Shown: in pieces, positions 51,270 through 59,360 of the stretch
Layout: each line of letters starts with the position of its first letter
Position numbering within the stretch: the first letter of the stretch is position 1
Assembly: GCA_007361935.1 (NCBI GenBank)
Contig: CP041667.1
Location: forward strand, 1,950,501-2,014,500
Direction of reading: 5' to 3'
Source of the DNA: Lachnospiraceae bacterium KGMB03038
Lineage (GTDB): Bacteria; Bacillota; Clostridia; Lachnospirales; Lachnospiraceae
Length of the DNA stretch: 64,000 nt
The notes under the pieces: generated by a model
What the model was told of the DNA's origin: nothing
The model's database searches: none
What the model saw: the letters and a program-made list of their open reading frames with translations, nothing else
Position numbers and translations under genes: made by a program

Positions 51270-53507
51270 CTACCTCGCTTTCGTTCCCGTTCCATCCCGC
51301 TTCGCTGCCTTAAGGCGGTTCAGCGTGATCTCCCGGTCTCCAAACTGGACTTTCGTCTCTGTTCCTTCCTCAAACAGATACACCTCTTCCAGTTCATCTT
51401 TTTTCTTTAAGCGGATGCCCCTCACGCCCACGGCGCCTTTCTTCTTCTCTGACACCTCTTCCGCCCCAAACCGCAGAAAATATCCTTCTTTTGTCCGAAG
51501 GACTACCTGCTGGCTGTCGCTTACTACCTGTACGCTCACCACAGCATCCTCCGCCTGCAGCTTGGTGGCGGCAATGGTCCGTTTGGACACCTGGAATTCT
51601 GTTCCTGACACCTTCTTGATCATTCCCATCCGGGTGGCAAACAAAAGCTGGGCAAAGCGCATCTGTTCCGCATCGCAGATATAGATGATCTCTTCCTGGG
51701 TACTGTCATAGTTGCTCACATTGTCTATAGGCTGGCCTTTATCCCGGAACTTTCCAAAGGGAAGATCCAGCACTTTGACCTGATGCATCTTCCCATCCGC
51801 CGTGAAAATGCAAAGCTTTCCTGTATTCAGACAGCTGATCACGTATTTGTTCTCGGAATCCGCCGCCTCCCGATTTCTCTCATAAGTCGCCCGGTCTACG
51901 GTTTTCGCGTATCCAAACCGGTCCATCAGGAAGATAACCTCCTGCTCCTCGATCTTCTTCTCTTCAAACACCGCTTCCTGGGCGTTCTCGATCTGAGTTC
52001 TCCGCTTCCAGGAGAATTCTTTTTTCAACTGGTCTAAGTCCTGGATGATCACATCCGCCATCGACTCATAATTATTCAGGATATCCTCATAGCGTTCAAT
52101 ATTCTTCAGGGTTTCCTCATGTTCCTTCATCAAGGCTTCGATCTCCAGGCCGATCAGACGGTAGAGACGCATTTCCAGGATCGCTGTAGCCTGGCGCTCA
52201 GTAAAACGGAGCATGGCCGCCATCTTCTTGGAGATGCTGGATTTGAACTTAATATTCTCTGTCACGCCGTTTGTCAGACATGCCTTGGCATCTTTTACCG
52301 ACTGGCTGCCCCTTAAGATCTCAATGATCAGGTCGATCACATCGCAGGCCTTGATCAATCCTTCCTGGATCTCTTTTTTATCCTTTTCTTTCGCTAAAAG
52401 CGTCTGGTATTTCCGGGTGGCCAGTTCAAACTGGAAGTCCACATGATGCTCGATGATCTTCTTTAAGCCCATGGTCTCCGGCCGGCCGTCTGCCACCGCC
52501 AGCATATTTACGCCGAAGGTATCCTCAAGCCTGGTCTTTTTATAGAGCATGTTGATCAGATTTTCCGCGTCTGCCCCCCGCTTCAGTTCGATCACGATGC
52601 GGATGCCTTCTTTGGAAGACTGATTGGAAATGTCGGTGATATCGCTGGTCTTCTTAGATTCCACCAATCCATAGACGTCGTTTAGGAACTTGCCGATGCC
52701 AGTTCCGATCATGGTATAAGGAATCTCTGAGATCACGATCTGGCTGCGGCCGCCTTTTAATTCTTCTACTTCCACTTTGCCGCGCAGCTTGATCTTGCCT
52801 GTCCCGGTCTCGTAGATCTGGAGCAGATCGTCTTTGTTTACTACGATCCCTCCGGTGGGGAAATCCGGCCCCTTGATATATTTCATCAGCTGCCTGGTGC
52901 TGATCTCGTTATTCTTCATATAGGCTTTCACGCCGTCGATCACTTCTCCCAGGTTGTGGGTTGGGATGCTCGTGGCCATGCCTACGGCGATGCCTTCCGC
53001 CCCGTTGACCAGAAGATTCGGGACTCTCACCGGAAGTACTTCCGGCTCTTTCTCCGTCTCATCAAAATTAGGGACAAAGTTCACAATATCTTTGTCCAAA
53101 TCCTGCAGGTAGGCTTCCTGAGTGATCTTGGCCAGCCGGGCTTCCGTGTAACGCATAGCCGCCGCCCCGTCGCCCTCAATAGAGCCAAAGTTTCCGTGGC
53201 CGTCTACCAGTACCGTCCCTTTCTTAAAATCCTGGGCCATCACCACCAGGGCTTCATAGATGGAGCTGTCCCCATGGGGATGATATTTACCCATGGTGTC
53301 TCCCACGATACGGGCGCATTTCCGGTAAGGACGGTCGGCTTTCAGCCCCAGTTCATGCATATCATAGAGCGTCCTTCTCTGGACCGGCTTTAAGCCGTCC
53401 CGCACATCTGGAAGCGCTCTGGAAACGATCACGCTCATGGCATAATCGATATAGGATTTTTTCATCACGTCCGAATACTCGGTTCTTATGATCTGTGAAT
53501 TCTGCAT
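51270..53507 (-). CDS. parC: Type IIA topoisomerase subunit A (ParC/second GyrA-like)
   Basis: DNA-cleaving subunit. 745 residues. The breakage-reunion domain has RALPDVRDGLKPVQRRTLY, GKYHPHGDSSIYE and the catalytic Tyr in MRYTEARLAKI (about 121). The C-terminal beta-pinwheel (about 500-740) lacks a GyrA box (QRRGGKG), which argues for topoisomerase IV activity rather than supercoiling. It contains GAVGVRGIRL late in the domain, a segment shared with gyrases. It pairs with the parE-like gene 15 bases upstream. These are likely the second topoisomerase of this organism; gyrase proper is usually near dnaA. Confidence 0.8.
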   Translation of the reverse strand: MQNSQIIRTEYSDVMKKSYIDYAMSVIVSRALPDVRDGLKPVQRRTLYDMHELGLKADRPYRKCARIVGDTMGKYHPHGDSSIYEALVVMAQDFKKGTVLVDGHGNFGSIEGDGAAAMRYTEARLAKITQEAYLQDLDKDIVNFVPNFDETEKEPEVLPVRVPNLLVNGAEGIAVGMATSIPTHNLGEVIDGVKAYMKNNEISTRQLMKYIKGPDFPTGGIVVNKDDLLQIYETGTGKIKLRGKVEVEELKGGRSQIVISEIPYTMIGTGIGKFLNDVYGLVESKKTSDITDISNQSSKEGIRIVIELKRGADAENLINMLYKKTRLEDTFGVNMLAVADGRPETMGLKKIIEHHVDFQFELATRKYQTLLAKEKDKKEIQEGLIKACDVIDLIIEILRGSQSVKDAKACLTNGVTENIKFKSSISKKMAAMLRFTERQATAILEMRLYRLIGLEIEALMKEHEETLKNIERYEDILNNYESMADVIIQDLDQLKKEFSWKRRTQIENAQEAVFEEKKIEEQEVIFLMDRFGYAKTVDRATYERNREAADSENKYVISCLNTGKLCIFTADGKMHQVKVLDLPFGKFRDKGQPIDNVSNYDSTQEEIIYICDAEQMRFAQLLFATRMGMIKKVSGTEFQVSKRTIAATKLQAEDAVVSVQVVSDSQQVVLRTKEGYFLRFGAEEVSEKKKGAVGVRGIRLKKKDELEEVYLFEEGTETKVQFGDREITLNRLKAAKRDGTGTKAR

Positions 53508-53522
53508 AATCTTTTCTCTCCT

Positions 53523-55445
53523 TTAGACGTCCAGCTCTGCTTCCAGCGCATTTTCATAAATAAATGTCCTTCTGGGCGGCACTTCTGTGCCCATCAACAT
53601 CTCTGTCACACCAGAGGCCATCCTGGCGTCCTCGATCTCCACCAGTTTCAGCATCCGGCTCTCCGGGTTCAGGGTCGTCTCCCAAAGCTGCTGGGCGTCC
53701 ATTTCTCCCAGACCTTTGTATCTTTGAAGGGTAAATGGGCCGTCATGAGTCTTCCGGTAATGTTCCAGAGCCTTATCGTCGTACAGGTACTCTTCTTCCC
53801 CTTTCTTGGGCATAGCCTTATACAGAGGCGGCATAGCGATATACACATGCCCTTCGTAAATAAGTTCCGGCATAAACCGGTAAAACAGCGTCAGCAGCAG
53901 GGTGGAGATATGGGCTCCATCCACGTCCGCATCTGCCATGATGATGATCTTGTCATAGCGCAGCTTGCTGATATCGAAATCATTGCCATAGCCTTCTGAA
54001 AATCCGCAGCCAAAAGCATTGATCATGGTTTTGATCTCTGCGTTGGCCAGGATCTTGTCAATGCTGGCTTTCTCTACGTTCAAGATCTTCCCCCGGATCG
54101 GCAGGATGGCCTGATACATCCGGTCTCTGGCCGTTTTGGCGGAACCGCCCGCCGAATCTCCCTCCACAATGAAGATCTCACATTTGGATGGATCCCGGCT
54201 CTCACAGTTTGCCAGTTTCCCGTTGCTGTCAAAAGAATATTTCTGTTTGGTCAAAAGATTGGTCTTCGCCTTCTCTTCTGTTTTCCGGATCTTGGCCGCT
54301 TTCTCCGCGCAGCCGATGACTTTCTTTAAGTTCTCCAGGTTCCGGTCAAAATACCGCACGATCTCGTCTCCCGCCACCTTGCTGACCGCGCGGGAGGCAT
54401 CCGGGTTGTCCAGCTTTGTCTTCGTCTGCCCCTCAAACCGGGGGTCTGGATGCTTGATCGAAACGATAGCCGTCATGCCGTTCCTTACATCGGCGCCGGT
54501 AAAGTTAGCGTCTTTCTCTTTCAGGATTCCCAATTCTCTGGCGTACTGGTTGATCACTGTGGTAAAGGTAGTCTTGAATCCGGTCAGATGGGTTCCTCCC
54601 TCTCCATTATAGATGTTGTTGCAGAACCCCAGCACATTTTCATGAAACTCGTTGACATACTGGAAGACCACTTCCACCTGTATACCCTCCGCCTCTCCTT
54701 TAAAATACACCGGCTCATGGACCGTTTCTTTCTTGGAGTTCAGATCCCGGATAAATCCAAGGATACCCTCCGGCTCATGATAGACGATATGTTCTTTCGT
54801 CTCTCCCCGCAGATCTTCAAAGATGATCGTAAGCTCCGGGTTCAGATAGGCCGTCTCATGCATCCGGCTCTTCACTTCCTCCGCGCGGAACCGGGTCTTC
54901 TCAAAGATTGTATCGTCCGGCAGGAAATTGATCTTCGTCCCTGTCTTGCGGGTCTTCCCGGTCTTAGGAAGCAGCCCGTCTTCCAATTCTATCACCGGCA
55001 CGCCGCGCTCATAGCGGTCATGGTGGACATACCCGTCCCGGCTGATCTCTACGTCCATGTAAGCAGACAAGGCGTTGACCACCGATGAGCCCACACCGTG
55101 AAGCCCGCCGCTGGTCTTATAGACAGAATCATCAAATTTTCCTCCCGCGTGAAGAGTGGTATATACGACACGCTCTGCGGACACGCCTTTTGCGTGAAGA
55201 TCCACTGGAACTCCCCGTCCGTTGTCGGCGACCGTGGCTGAACCGTCCCGCTCTAGGGTCACTCGGATCTCGCTGCAGTATCCCGCCAAATGTTCATCCA
55301 CAGAATTATCCACGATCTCGTAGATCAGATGGTTCAGGCCTTTGGTGGACACACTTCCGATATACATGCCCGGCCGTTTCCGTACCGCTTCCAGGCCTTC
55401 CAATATCGCAATACTGTCCGCATCATATGTATTCTTCTTCGCCAT
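53523..55445 (-). CDS. parE: Type IIA topoisomerase subunit B (ParE/second GyrB-like)
   Basis: ATPase subunit of the topoisomerase. Start chosen at MAKKNTYDADSIAI (640 residues) with AAGGA about 10 bases upstream. GHKL ATPase motifs: EIVDNSVDEHLAGY, DNGRGVPVDLH, GGLHGVGSSVVNALS. TOPRIM: EIFIVEGDSAGGSAK (about 420), IIIMADADVDGAHI, and RYKGLGEMDAQQLWETTL near 575. The protein is full length. It has its own promoter and leads parC and nudC. Naming as ParE rests on the partner lacking a GyrA box. Confidence 0.8.
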   Translation of the reverse strand: MAKKNTYDADSIAILEGLEAVRKRPGMYIGSVSTKGLNHLIYEIVDNSVDEHLAGYCSEIRVTLERDGSATVADNGRGVPVDLHAKGVSAERVVYTTLHAGGKFDDSVYKTSGGLHGVGSSVVNALSAYMDVEISRDGYVHHDRYERGVPVIELEDGLLPKTGKTRKTGTKINFLPDDTIFEKTRFRAEEVKSRMHETAYLNPELTIIFEDLRGETKEHIVYHEPEGILGFIRDLNSKKETVHEPVYFKGEAEGIQVEVVFQYVNEFHENVLGFCNNIYNGEGGTHLTGFKTTFTTVINQYARELGILKEKDANFTGADVRNGMTAIVSIKHPDPRFEGQTKTKLDNPDASRAVSKVAGDEIVRYFDRNLENLKKVIGCAEKAAKIRKTEEKAKTNLLTKQKYSFDSNGKLANCESRDPSKCEIFIVEGDSAGGSAKTARDRMYQAILPIRGKILNVEKASIDKILANAEIKTMINAFGCGFSEGYGNDFDISKLRYDKIIIMADADVDGAHISTLLLTLFYRFMPELIYEGHVYIAMPPLYKAMPKKGEEEYLYDDKALEHYRKTHDGPFTLQRYKGLGEMDAQQLWETTLNPESRMLKLVEIEDARMASGVTEMLMGTEVPPRRTFIYENALEAELDV

Positions 55446-55485
55446 TGTCTGTAAATCCTTTCCTACATTTTTCCATGTCGTGACT

Positions 55486-55514
55486 ATATTAGCACAAAAT
55501 GTGGTATTAATCAA
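55486..55514 (-). promoter_or_regulatory. Promoter of parE-parC-nudC
   Basis: Minus strand -35 TTGATT (55509-55514), 17-base spacer, -10 TAATAT (55486-55491), between the spoIIP stop and the parE start. Confidence 0.65.
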
Positions 55515-55521
55515 ACACCTT

Positions 55522-56721
55522 TTATGGTGTCAGCACTGTATCTAGTGTTTCCGCCAGCACTTCCATGGCATTTCGCATCTCTTCCACTGTGTTGGTCTGC
55601 GCTCCGGCTTCTACCAGAAGGGTTTTGGGTTTCAGGTGCATATTATAGCGGTAGCTCTTCAGATAGATCCTCCGGGTGAACCCCGGATATTTTTCCGCTG
55701 CCGCGAGCTGCATCTGAAGAGAGAAGGCAAGATTGTCTTCTATGTACGGGTTCTTGAGGTAGTCAATACTGCCGTTTGCTTTGGTCCGGCTCATTCCGTT
55801 AAAGAACATGATCTGAGCCGTTGGCTTCCCATTGATTTCTGTCACCAGATGGGTCGATTCCCCCACTCCGTCCCTGTGCAGGTCGATAACCACCTCGATG
55901 CTCGGGTTTTCTTCCAGGATCTTCTGGATCTTTGGTTCCGCAAGCTCATAGGCACGGCTCCGGTCCAACTGTCCATCGATCAGATCGTAGACCCCTTTGT
56001 GGTGGATCGTGCTGATATGATACGTATCGTTCAACAGTTCCGTCAGATAATCTCCCATTCCTACAATGGAGGCGCTTTCATCCCCTTTCTTGGAATCAGC
56101 GAAGGCTTCCTGGGAATGGGTATGATAGACCAAAACCTTCGGGCCATCGCTTTTTGTATCGATCTTCATATTTTTACTGAGAAGTATTTCCGCGTTCAGT
56201 TGTTCCGGGTCTACTGCGGTACTTCCGTCCACAGTATAAAAATTTCCAATGAGATAATCAAAATTCTTTAATTTCTCAAGGGAGGTATCTATTGCGGAAG
56301 ACGCTGCCTGGGCGGTATCAGCCTTTTCCTCTTCTCCGATCAGATTCCCATTCTCGTCTACCGCATTTTCATCATTGGCCTGCTGGGCCAGAATCATTTC
56401 GTAAGTCTCCTGATCTTCAATGGCGGTATCGGTCATGGTTTTCCCTTCCACATAACTGCCAAGAGGCACAAGTTCCATCGCTGCCTCTGCCGCCCAGCGG
56501 GAAGGCGCTTCTCCCGACCCGTCCTTACAGTAAGCAAATCCAGTCAGGTACGTATCCTCCGCTTTGCTTCCAAGGAACCTGTTCAGCTCCATTCTGGCTT
56601 CCTCCGGCAGATGGATATTTATGTGAAATCCCGCATATAAGATCAACATTCCCAGGATCACGACCATCAGTATCTGACTGATCCTCTTTTTCAACAAGTC
56701 CAACCATTTCACTCCGCTCAA
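55522..56721 (-). CDS. spoIIP: Stage II sporulation protein P
   Basis: Peptidoglycan amidase/endopeptidase of the DMP engulfment machine. About 399 residues. One N-terminal membrane helix (about 16-34) precedes a linker. The catalytic domain has VLVYHTHSQEAF (about 198, zinc His), VVIDLHRDGV (second zinc His), and ends TLLVEAGAQTNTVEEMRNAMEVL (Glu, in parts). The exact start is unsure: a TTG at 56721 or another TTG at 56703 preceded by GGAGTG. It follows gpr, the conserved gpr-spoIIP order. Confidence 0.95.
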   Translation of the reverse strand: MSGVKWLDLLKKRISQILMVVILGMLILYAGFHINIHLPEEARMELNRFLGSKAEDTYLTGFAYCKDGSGEAPSRWAAEAAMELVPLGSYVEGKTMTDTAIEDQETYEMILAQQANDENAVDENGNLIGEEEKADTAQAASSAIDTSLEKLKNFDYLIGNFYTVDGSTAVDPEQLNAEILLSKNMKIDTKSDGPKVLVYHTHSQEAFADSKKGDESASIVGMGDYLTELLNDTYHISTIHHKGVYDLIDGQLDRSRAYELAEPKIQKILEENPSIEVVIDLHRDGVGESTHLVTEINGKPTAQIMFFNGMSRTKANGSIDYLKNPYIEDNLAFSLQMQLAAAEKYPGFTRRIYLKSYRYNMHLKPKTLLVEAGAQTNTVEEMRNAMEVLAETLDTVLTP

Positions 56722-56826
56722 ACGCCTGGCTGTGATCTTAGTCCAAGGCCAGGTTTCTTATTTGTGTCTTAACACTATATGATGTCAGAATTTTAAATAT
56801 GTGCATGTCCTTTTGAAAAATCCGCC

Positions 56827-56928
56827 TCACATGCGCATGCGCGTTTTTACTTCAATAAACTTCCTCTCTTCATAAGTGGTTTCTCTTTTCATAAGCGTTC
56901 CTCTCTTCATGAGCGCTCCTCTCTTCAT
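56827..56928 (-). CDS. Possible 33-residue peptide coupled to gpr
   Basis: A short frame starts in the gpr stop (ATGA overlap) and reads MKRGALMKRGTL, then MKRETTYEERK and a basic end, stopping 105 bases before spoIIP. Three of its ATGs lie one after another, each preceded by an AGAGGA site made by an 18-bp tandem repeat. It could be translated by coupling with gpr, or it may be a repeat with chance coding. No family is recognised. Confidence 0.25.
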   Translation of the reverse strand: MKRGALMKRGTLMKRETTYEERKFIEVKTRMRM

Positions 56929-56933
56929 AAGCG
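56860..56933 (-). repeat. Four tandem copies of an 18-bp unit at the end of gpr
   Basis: Minus strand units CGCTTATGAAGAGAGGAA-like at 56933-56916, 56915-56898, 56897-56880 and 56879-56860; the last is 20 bases long. The first copy contains the gpr stop codon. Each unit contains an ATG and an SD-like AGAGGA. Confidence 0.85.
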
Positions 56934-57893
56934 TTCTTCTCTTGAGAACAGCAGGTTGAGAGCCTCAGACAAGGTATAGCTGATCCGATTGATAGTATCG
57001 TCAATATCCTTTGGGGTGACAAAGAGACCGTTCAGGTGAGGAGAGATCAATTCCCGCACCAATTCATATTTTTCCGCCGCATTATATCCCTGAAGGACAA
57101 CGCCTACTCCCTTCAAAGCTTCCGAAGTTTCCAGCGCCGCGATCAGGTTCTCCATGGCATCGTTTACGATCGTAGCCGCATCCACCACCGTAGGAATCCC
57201 GATCGCTACCACCGGAACTCCCACCGTCTCTTTTGTCAGGCCGCTGCGGTGATTTCCTACTCCGGATCCAGGATTGATCCCCGTATCTGTAACCTGGATA
57301 GTCCTGTTCAGTCGACGGGAGCTTCTGGCCGCCAGCGCATCTATCGCAATGATCATGTCCGGTTTCGTTTCCCGGACCACGCCTTTTACGATCTCTACCG
57401 TCTCCATTCCCGTCTGGCCCATAACGCCAGGCACGATAGCGCTCACCAAGCGTACCCTTTCTTCTCCCATAGCGTATTTCCCATATTCCTTCACGATATG
57501 CCGGGTAATATTCAGATGATCCACCACATACGGGCCCAGCGCATCCGGCGTTACCATACGGTTCCCAAGCCCTACCACCAGTACAGAGAAGTCTTCCTTT
57601 TCCATTTTCAAGAATCCTTCCAGGAATTTGGCCAGTTCCTCCGAAATCTCCCGGTGATAGTCCTCGTCCGGCACCGCCATTCCCGGCGCCTCCATCGTAA
57701 TATAGGTTCCTACTGGTTTTCCCATCACCTTCGCTCCATTTTCCGTCTCGATCTTCACTTTGGTGATACGGATTTCCCTCTCTTCATCGTAATCCTCTTC
57801 CAAAACCACGCCCTGCACTTCCACATGATCCGACTCGAACCTTTCTTTTTGTTCCAGTGCCAAGTCCGTTCTGATACTATACTTCTCAATCAT
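56925..57893 (-). CDS. gpr: Germination protease GPR
   Basis: Aspartic-type protease that degrades small acid-soluble spore proteins at germination; made as a zymogen. Start chosen at MIEKYSIRTDLALE (322 residues) with GCGAGG eight bases upstream. The N-terminus holds the autoprocessing region before a TYITMEAPGM segment. Conserved blocks are VLVVGLGNRMVTPDALGP (about 104), SAIVPGVMGQTGMET and IAIDALAARSSRRLNRTIQVTDTGINPGSGVGNHR (in parts). The stop codon lies in a tandem repeat. Confidence 0.95.
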   Translation of the reverse strand: MIEKYSIRTDLALEQKERFESDHVEVQGVVLEEDYDEEREIRITKVKIETENGAKVMGKPVGTYITMEAPGMAVPDEDYHREISEELAKFLEGFLKMEKEDFSVLVVGLGNRMVTPDALGPYVVDHLNITRHIVKEYGKYAMGEERVRLVSAIVPGVMGQTGMETVEIVKGVVRETKPDMIIAIDALAARSSRRLNRTIQVTDTGINPGSGVGNHRSGLTKETVGVPVVAIGIPTVVDAATIVNDAMENLIAALETSEALKGVGVVLQGYNAAEKYELVRELISPHLNGLFVTPKDIDDTINRISYTLSEALNLLFSREERL

Positions 57894-57992
57894 CCCATCA
57901 ACCTCGCTGAACTTCAAGTTTCACTGACGGCCGCTCCTAATGCGGACCACAGCCGACAGCATCAGTTTTTGCAATATTTTGAGAAATATGTA

Positions 57993-58021
57993 TTGACAGA
58001 ACCCAAACCTTGGAATAAAAT
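57993..58021 (+). promoter_or_regulatory. rpsT promoter
   Basis: Plus strand -35 TTGACA (57993-57998), 17-base spacer, -10 TAAAAT (58016-58021), about 90 bases upstream of the rpsT start. Confidence 0.8.
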
Positions 58022-58033
58022 AAATTCGTATGT

Positions 58034-58066
58034 TTCGTTAGAACGTCCGTGTCCGGCTCTAACGAA
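58034..58066 (+). promoter_or_regulatory. Hairpin in the rpsT leader
   Basis: A 9-bp perfect stem TTCGTTAGA / TCTAACGAA (58034-58042, 58058-58066) encloses a 15-base GC-rich loop in the rpsT leader. S20 is known to control its own synthesis in E. coli. A leader role here is inferred. Confidence 0.45.
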
Positions 58067-58110
58067 CTGGAAATCGATGAAATCGAAATATGGATATGGA
58101 GGTGGACGAG

Positions 58111-58374
58111 TTGGCTAATATCAAATCTGCTAAGAAAAGGATTTTGGTAAACGAAACAAAAGCGGCTAGAAACAAAGCGATCAAATCTAAAGTAAAAACT
58201 GCTGTAAAGAAAGTAGAAGCTGCTGTCGCTGAGAAAGACGCAGAAGCTGCAAAGACAGCTTTGAAAGCGGCAATCGTTGAGATCGATAAGGCTGGAACAA
58301 AAGGTGTTTATCACAAAAACACATGCTCTAGAAAGATCTCCCGTTTAGCAAAAGCAGTCAACGGAATCGCTTAA
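58111..58374 (+). CDS. rpsT: 30S ribosomal protein S20
   Basis: Binds the 5' domain of 16S rRNA early in assembly. Start chosen at a TTG (87 residues, next codons ANIKSAKKRI, the family N-terminus), with GGAGG eight bases upstream. An upstream ATG in frame would add seven residues and place this site inside. Basic helical protein ending SRKISRLAKAVNGIA. A non-ATG start is known for rpsT in other bacteria and can serve autoregulation. Single gene with promoter and terminator. Confidence 0.96.
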   Translation: MANIKSAKKRILVNETKAARNKAIKSKVKTAVKKVEAAVAEKDAEAAKTALKAAIVEIDKAGTKGVYHKNTCSRKISRLAKAVNGIA

Positions 58375-58382
58375 TAGCATAG

Positions 58383-58417
58383 AAAAAAGACAGCCATAAC
58401 CGTCGTGGCTGTTTTTT
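58383..58417 (+). terminator. rpsT terminator
   Basis: Stem ACAGCCA / TGGCTGT (58390-58396, 58406-58412) flanked by A6 and T6, directly after the rpsT stop codon. Confidence 0.88.
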
Positions 58418-58432
58418 ATTTTGTAAATTCCG

Positions 58433-58483
58433 TGTAAATTCCAGACGTAGCCTTTTGCAAAAAGGCTACGTCTGGAATTTACA
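58433..58483. repeat. Left outer hairpin, 24-bp stem
   Basis: Perfect inverted repeat, arms 58433-58456 and 58460-58483, three-base loop GCA. The core GACGTAGCC...GGCTACGTC is shared with the right hairpin at 59361-59403, while the outer parts of the stems differ but remain paired. It lies 16 bases outside the first GGTGTACC unit. It could also stop transcription from either side. Confidence 0.8.
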
Positions 58484-58488
58484 TTTAC

Positions 58489-58554
58489 GGTGTACCATTT
58501 CGCATTTTGGGGTGTCACTTTTTGCGTTTTAAGGTGTACCCAAATGTATCTTTT
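58489..58554 (+). repeat. Left array: three 22-bp GGTGTACC repeats
   Basis: Units at 58489-58510, 58511-58532 and 58533-58554, each 22 bases, starting GGTGTACC, GGTGTCAC and GGTGTACC. The third overlaps the stop codon of the enclosed gene. Orientation is opposite to the right array. Confidence 0.85.
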
Positions 58555-59197
58555 ACTCCAATTTAGAGTATCCAAAACTATTAACAAGAGCCTCTACTCT
58601 GCCGCCCTCCTGGCACATAGGACAGTTTCCCGCCTCATAGGCGCGGTAATCAGGCACATCTTTACTTGTAAATATTGTTTTAATATCCATTCCCGCAATT
58701 TTCGTAACTGCGCTGAAAATCGCACAAATCCCACATATAGTTCCGCCATAGTAAAGTATAGATTCAATCGCCCTGTTAATGGTTTTCCCTGTGGTAACAG
58801 AAGCAGCCAGAATCAACACCTGCTGATTCTTGACCATTCGCTGTTTATTATCCCTGAACATAATCTGGCCAAAAGGCGTGTATTCTGGCGTTACTACGGA
58901 AATATTATTTCCCGCGCTTAAAGACAACTGGCTGGAATCCGCCAGCTGCTCCGCCAAAAATGTCCCAATCACTTCTGTCTCATCCAAACAGACAATCGTA
59001 TTTACAAAAGTATTGGCCAAATACTCCCCCGCCAGCTCTTTTGCGGTCTCCCTCGCATTATTATGTCTGGTTTTTATCGTTGACATATCGATATATGTAT
59101 TCAAATGTGAGTTACTAGTAGCAAAATGTCCTTTCATAATTTTAATACGTGCTTTTGGATTTCTCACCGAACGCAGGTCTTCAAATCTCCCATCCAT
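58553..59197 (-). CDS. Orotate phosphoribosyltransferase-like protein with altered PRPP motif
   Basis: 214-residue protein of the type I phosphoribosyltransferase fold (PyrE-like). Start chosen at MDGRFEDLRSVRNPK with GGGAGGA upstream. The PRPP loop reads LILAASVTTGKTINRA (about 128-143). In active enzymes two acidic residues precede this loop (VVDDVITTG type); here they are Ala-Ala, so catalysis is doubtful. The C-terminus has CPMC (about 192-195), perhaps a metal site. A binding or regulatory role, as in PurR or PyrR relatives, is possible. Only gene inside the inverted arrays. No pyrimidine genes are near. Confidence 0.8.
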   Translation of the reverse strand: MDGRFEDLRSVRNPKARIKIMKGHFATSNSHLNTYIDMSTIKTRHNNARETAKELAGEYLANTFVNTIVCLDETEVIGTFLAEQLADSSQLSLSAGNNISVVTPEYTPFGQIMFRDNKQRMVKNQQVLILAASVTTGKTINRAIESILYYGGTICGICAIFSAVTKIAGMDIKTIFTSKDVPDYRAYEAGNCPMCQEGGRVEALVNSFGYSKLE

Positions 59198-59285
59198 AGT
59201 TTTTCCTCCCTTCTGCAGGCATATTCCTTTTTTTGATACATCTATTCTATCATAATCGTCCTGCAAATTCAGCAAATTTACACGG

Positions 59286-59351
59286 AAGAATTACATTCGG
59301 GTACACCTCAAAATTCATTTTGGTACACCCCATCTTCCAAAAAGGTACACC
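59286..59351 (-). repeat. Right array: three 22-bp GGTGTACC repeats
   Basis: On the minus strand units at 59351-59330, 59329-59308 and 59307-59286, each 22 bases and all starting GGTGTACC. The innermost matches the innermost left unit (GGTGTACCC, then AATGTA). It ends in the promoter region of the enclosed gene. A 13-base word TTCCGTGTAAATT follows (59275-59287, minus) and recurs at 58428-58440 (plus). Confidence 0.85.
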
Positions 59352-59360
59352 CTTTAACGC

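Noticed and set aside
51270..55445. Naming the pair gyrA/gyrB
   Set aside because: The A subunit has no QRRGGKG GyrA box, and the locus is not next to dnaA-recF. ParC/ParE-like is preferred, though only a phylogeny would settle it.
58489..59351. CRISPR array
   Set aside because: The 22-bp units are tandem without spacers and occur as two inverted triplets; no cas genes are near.
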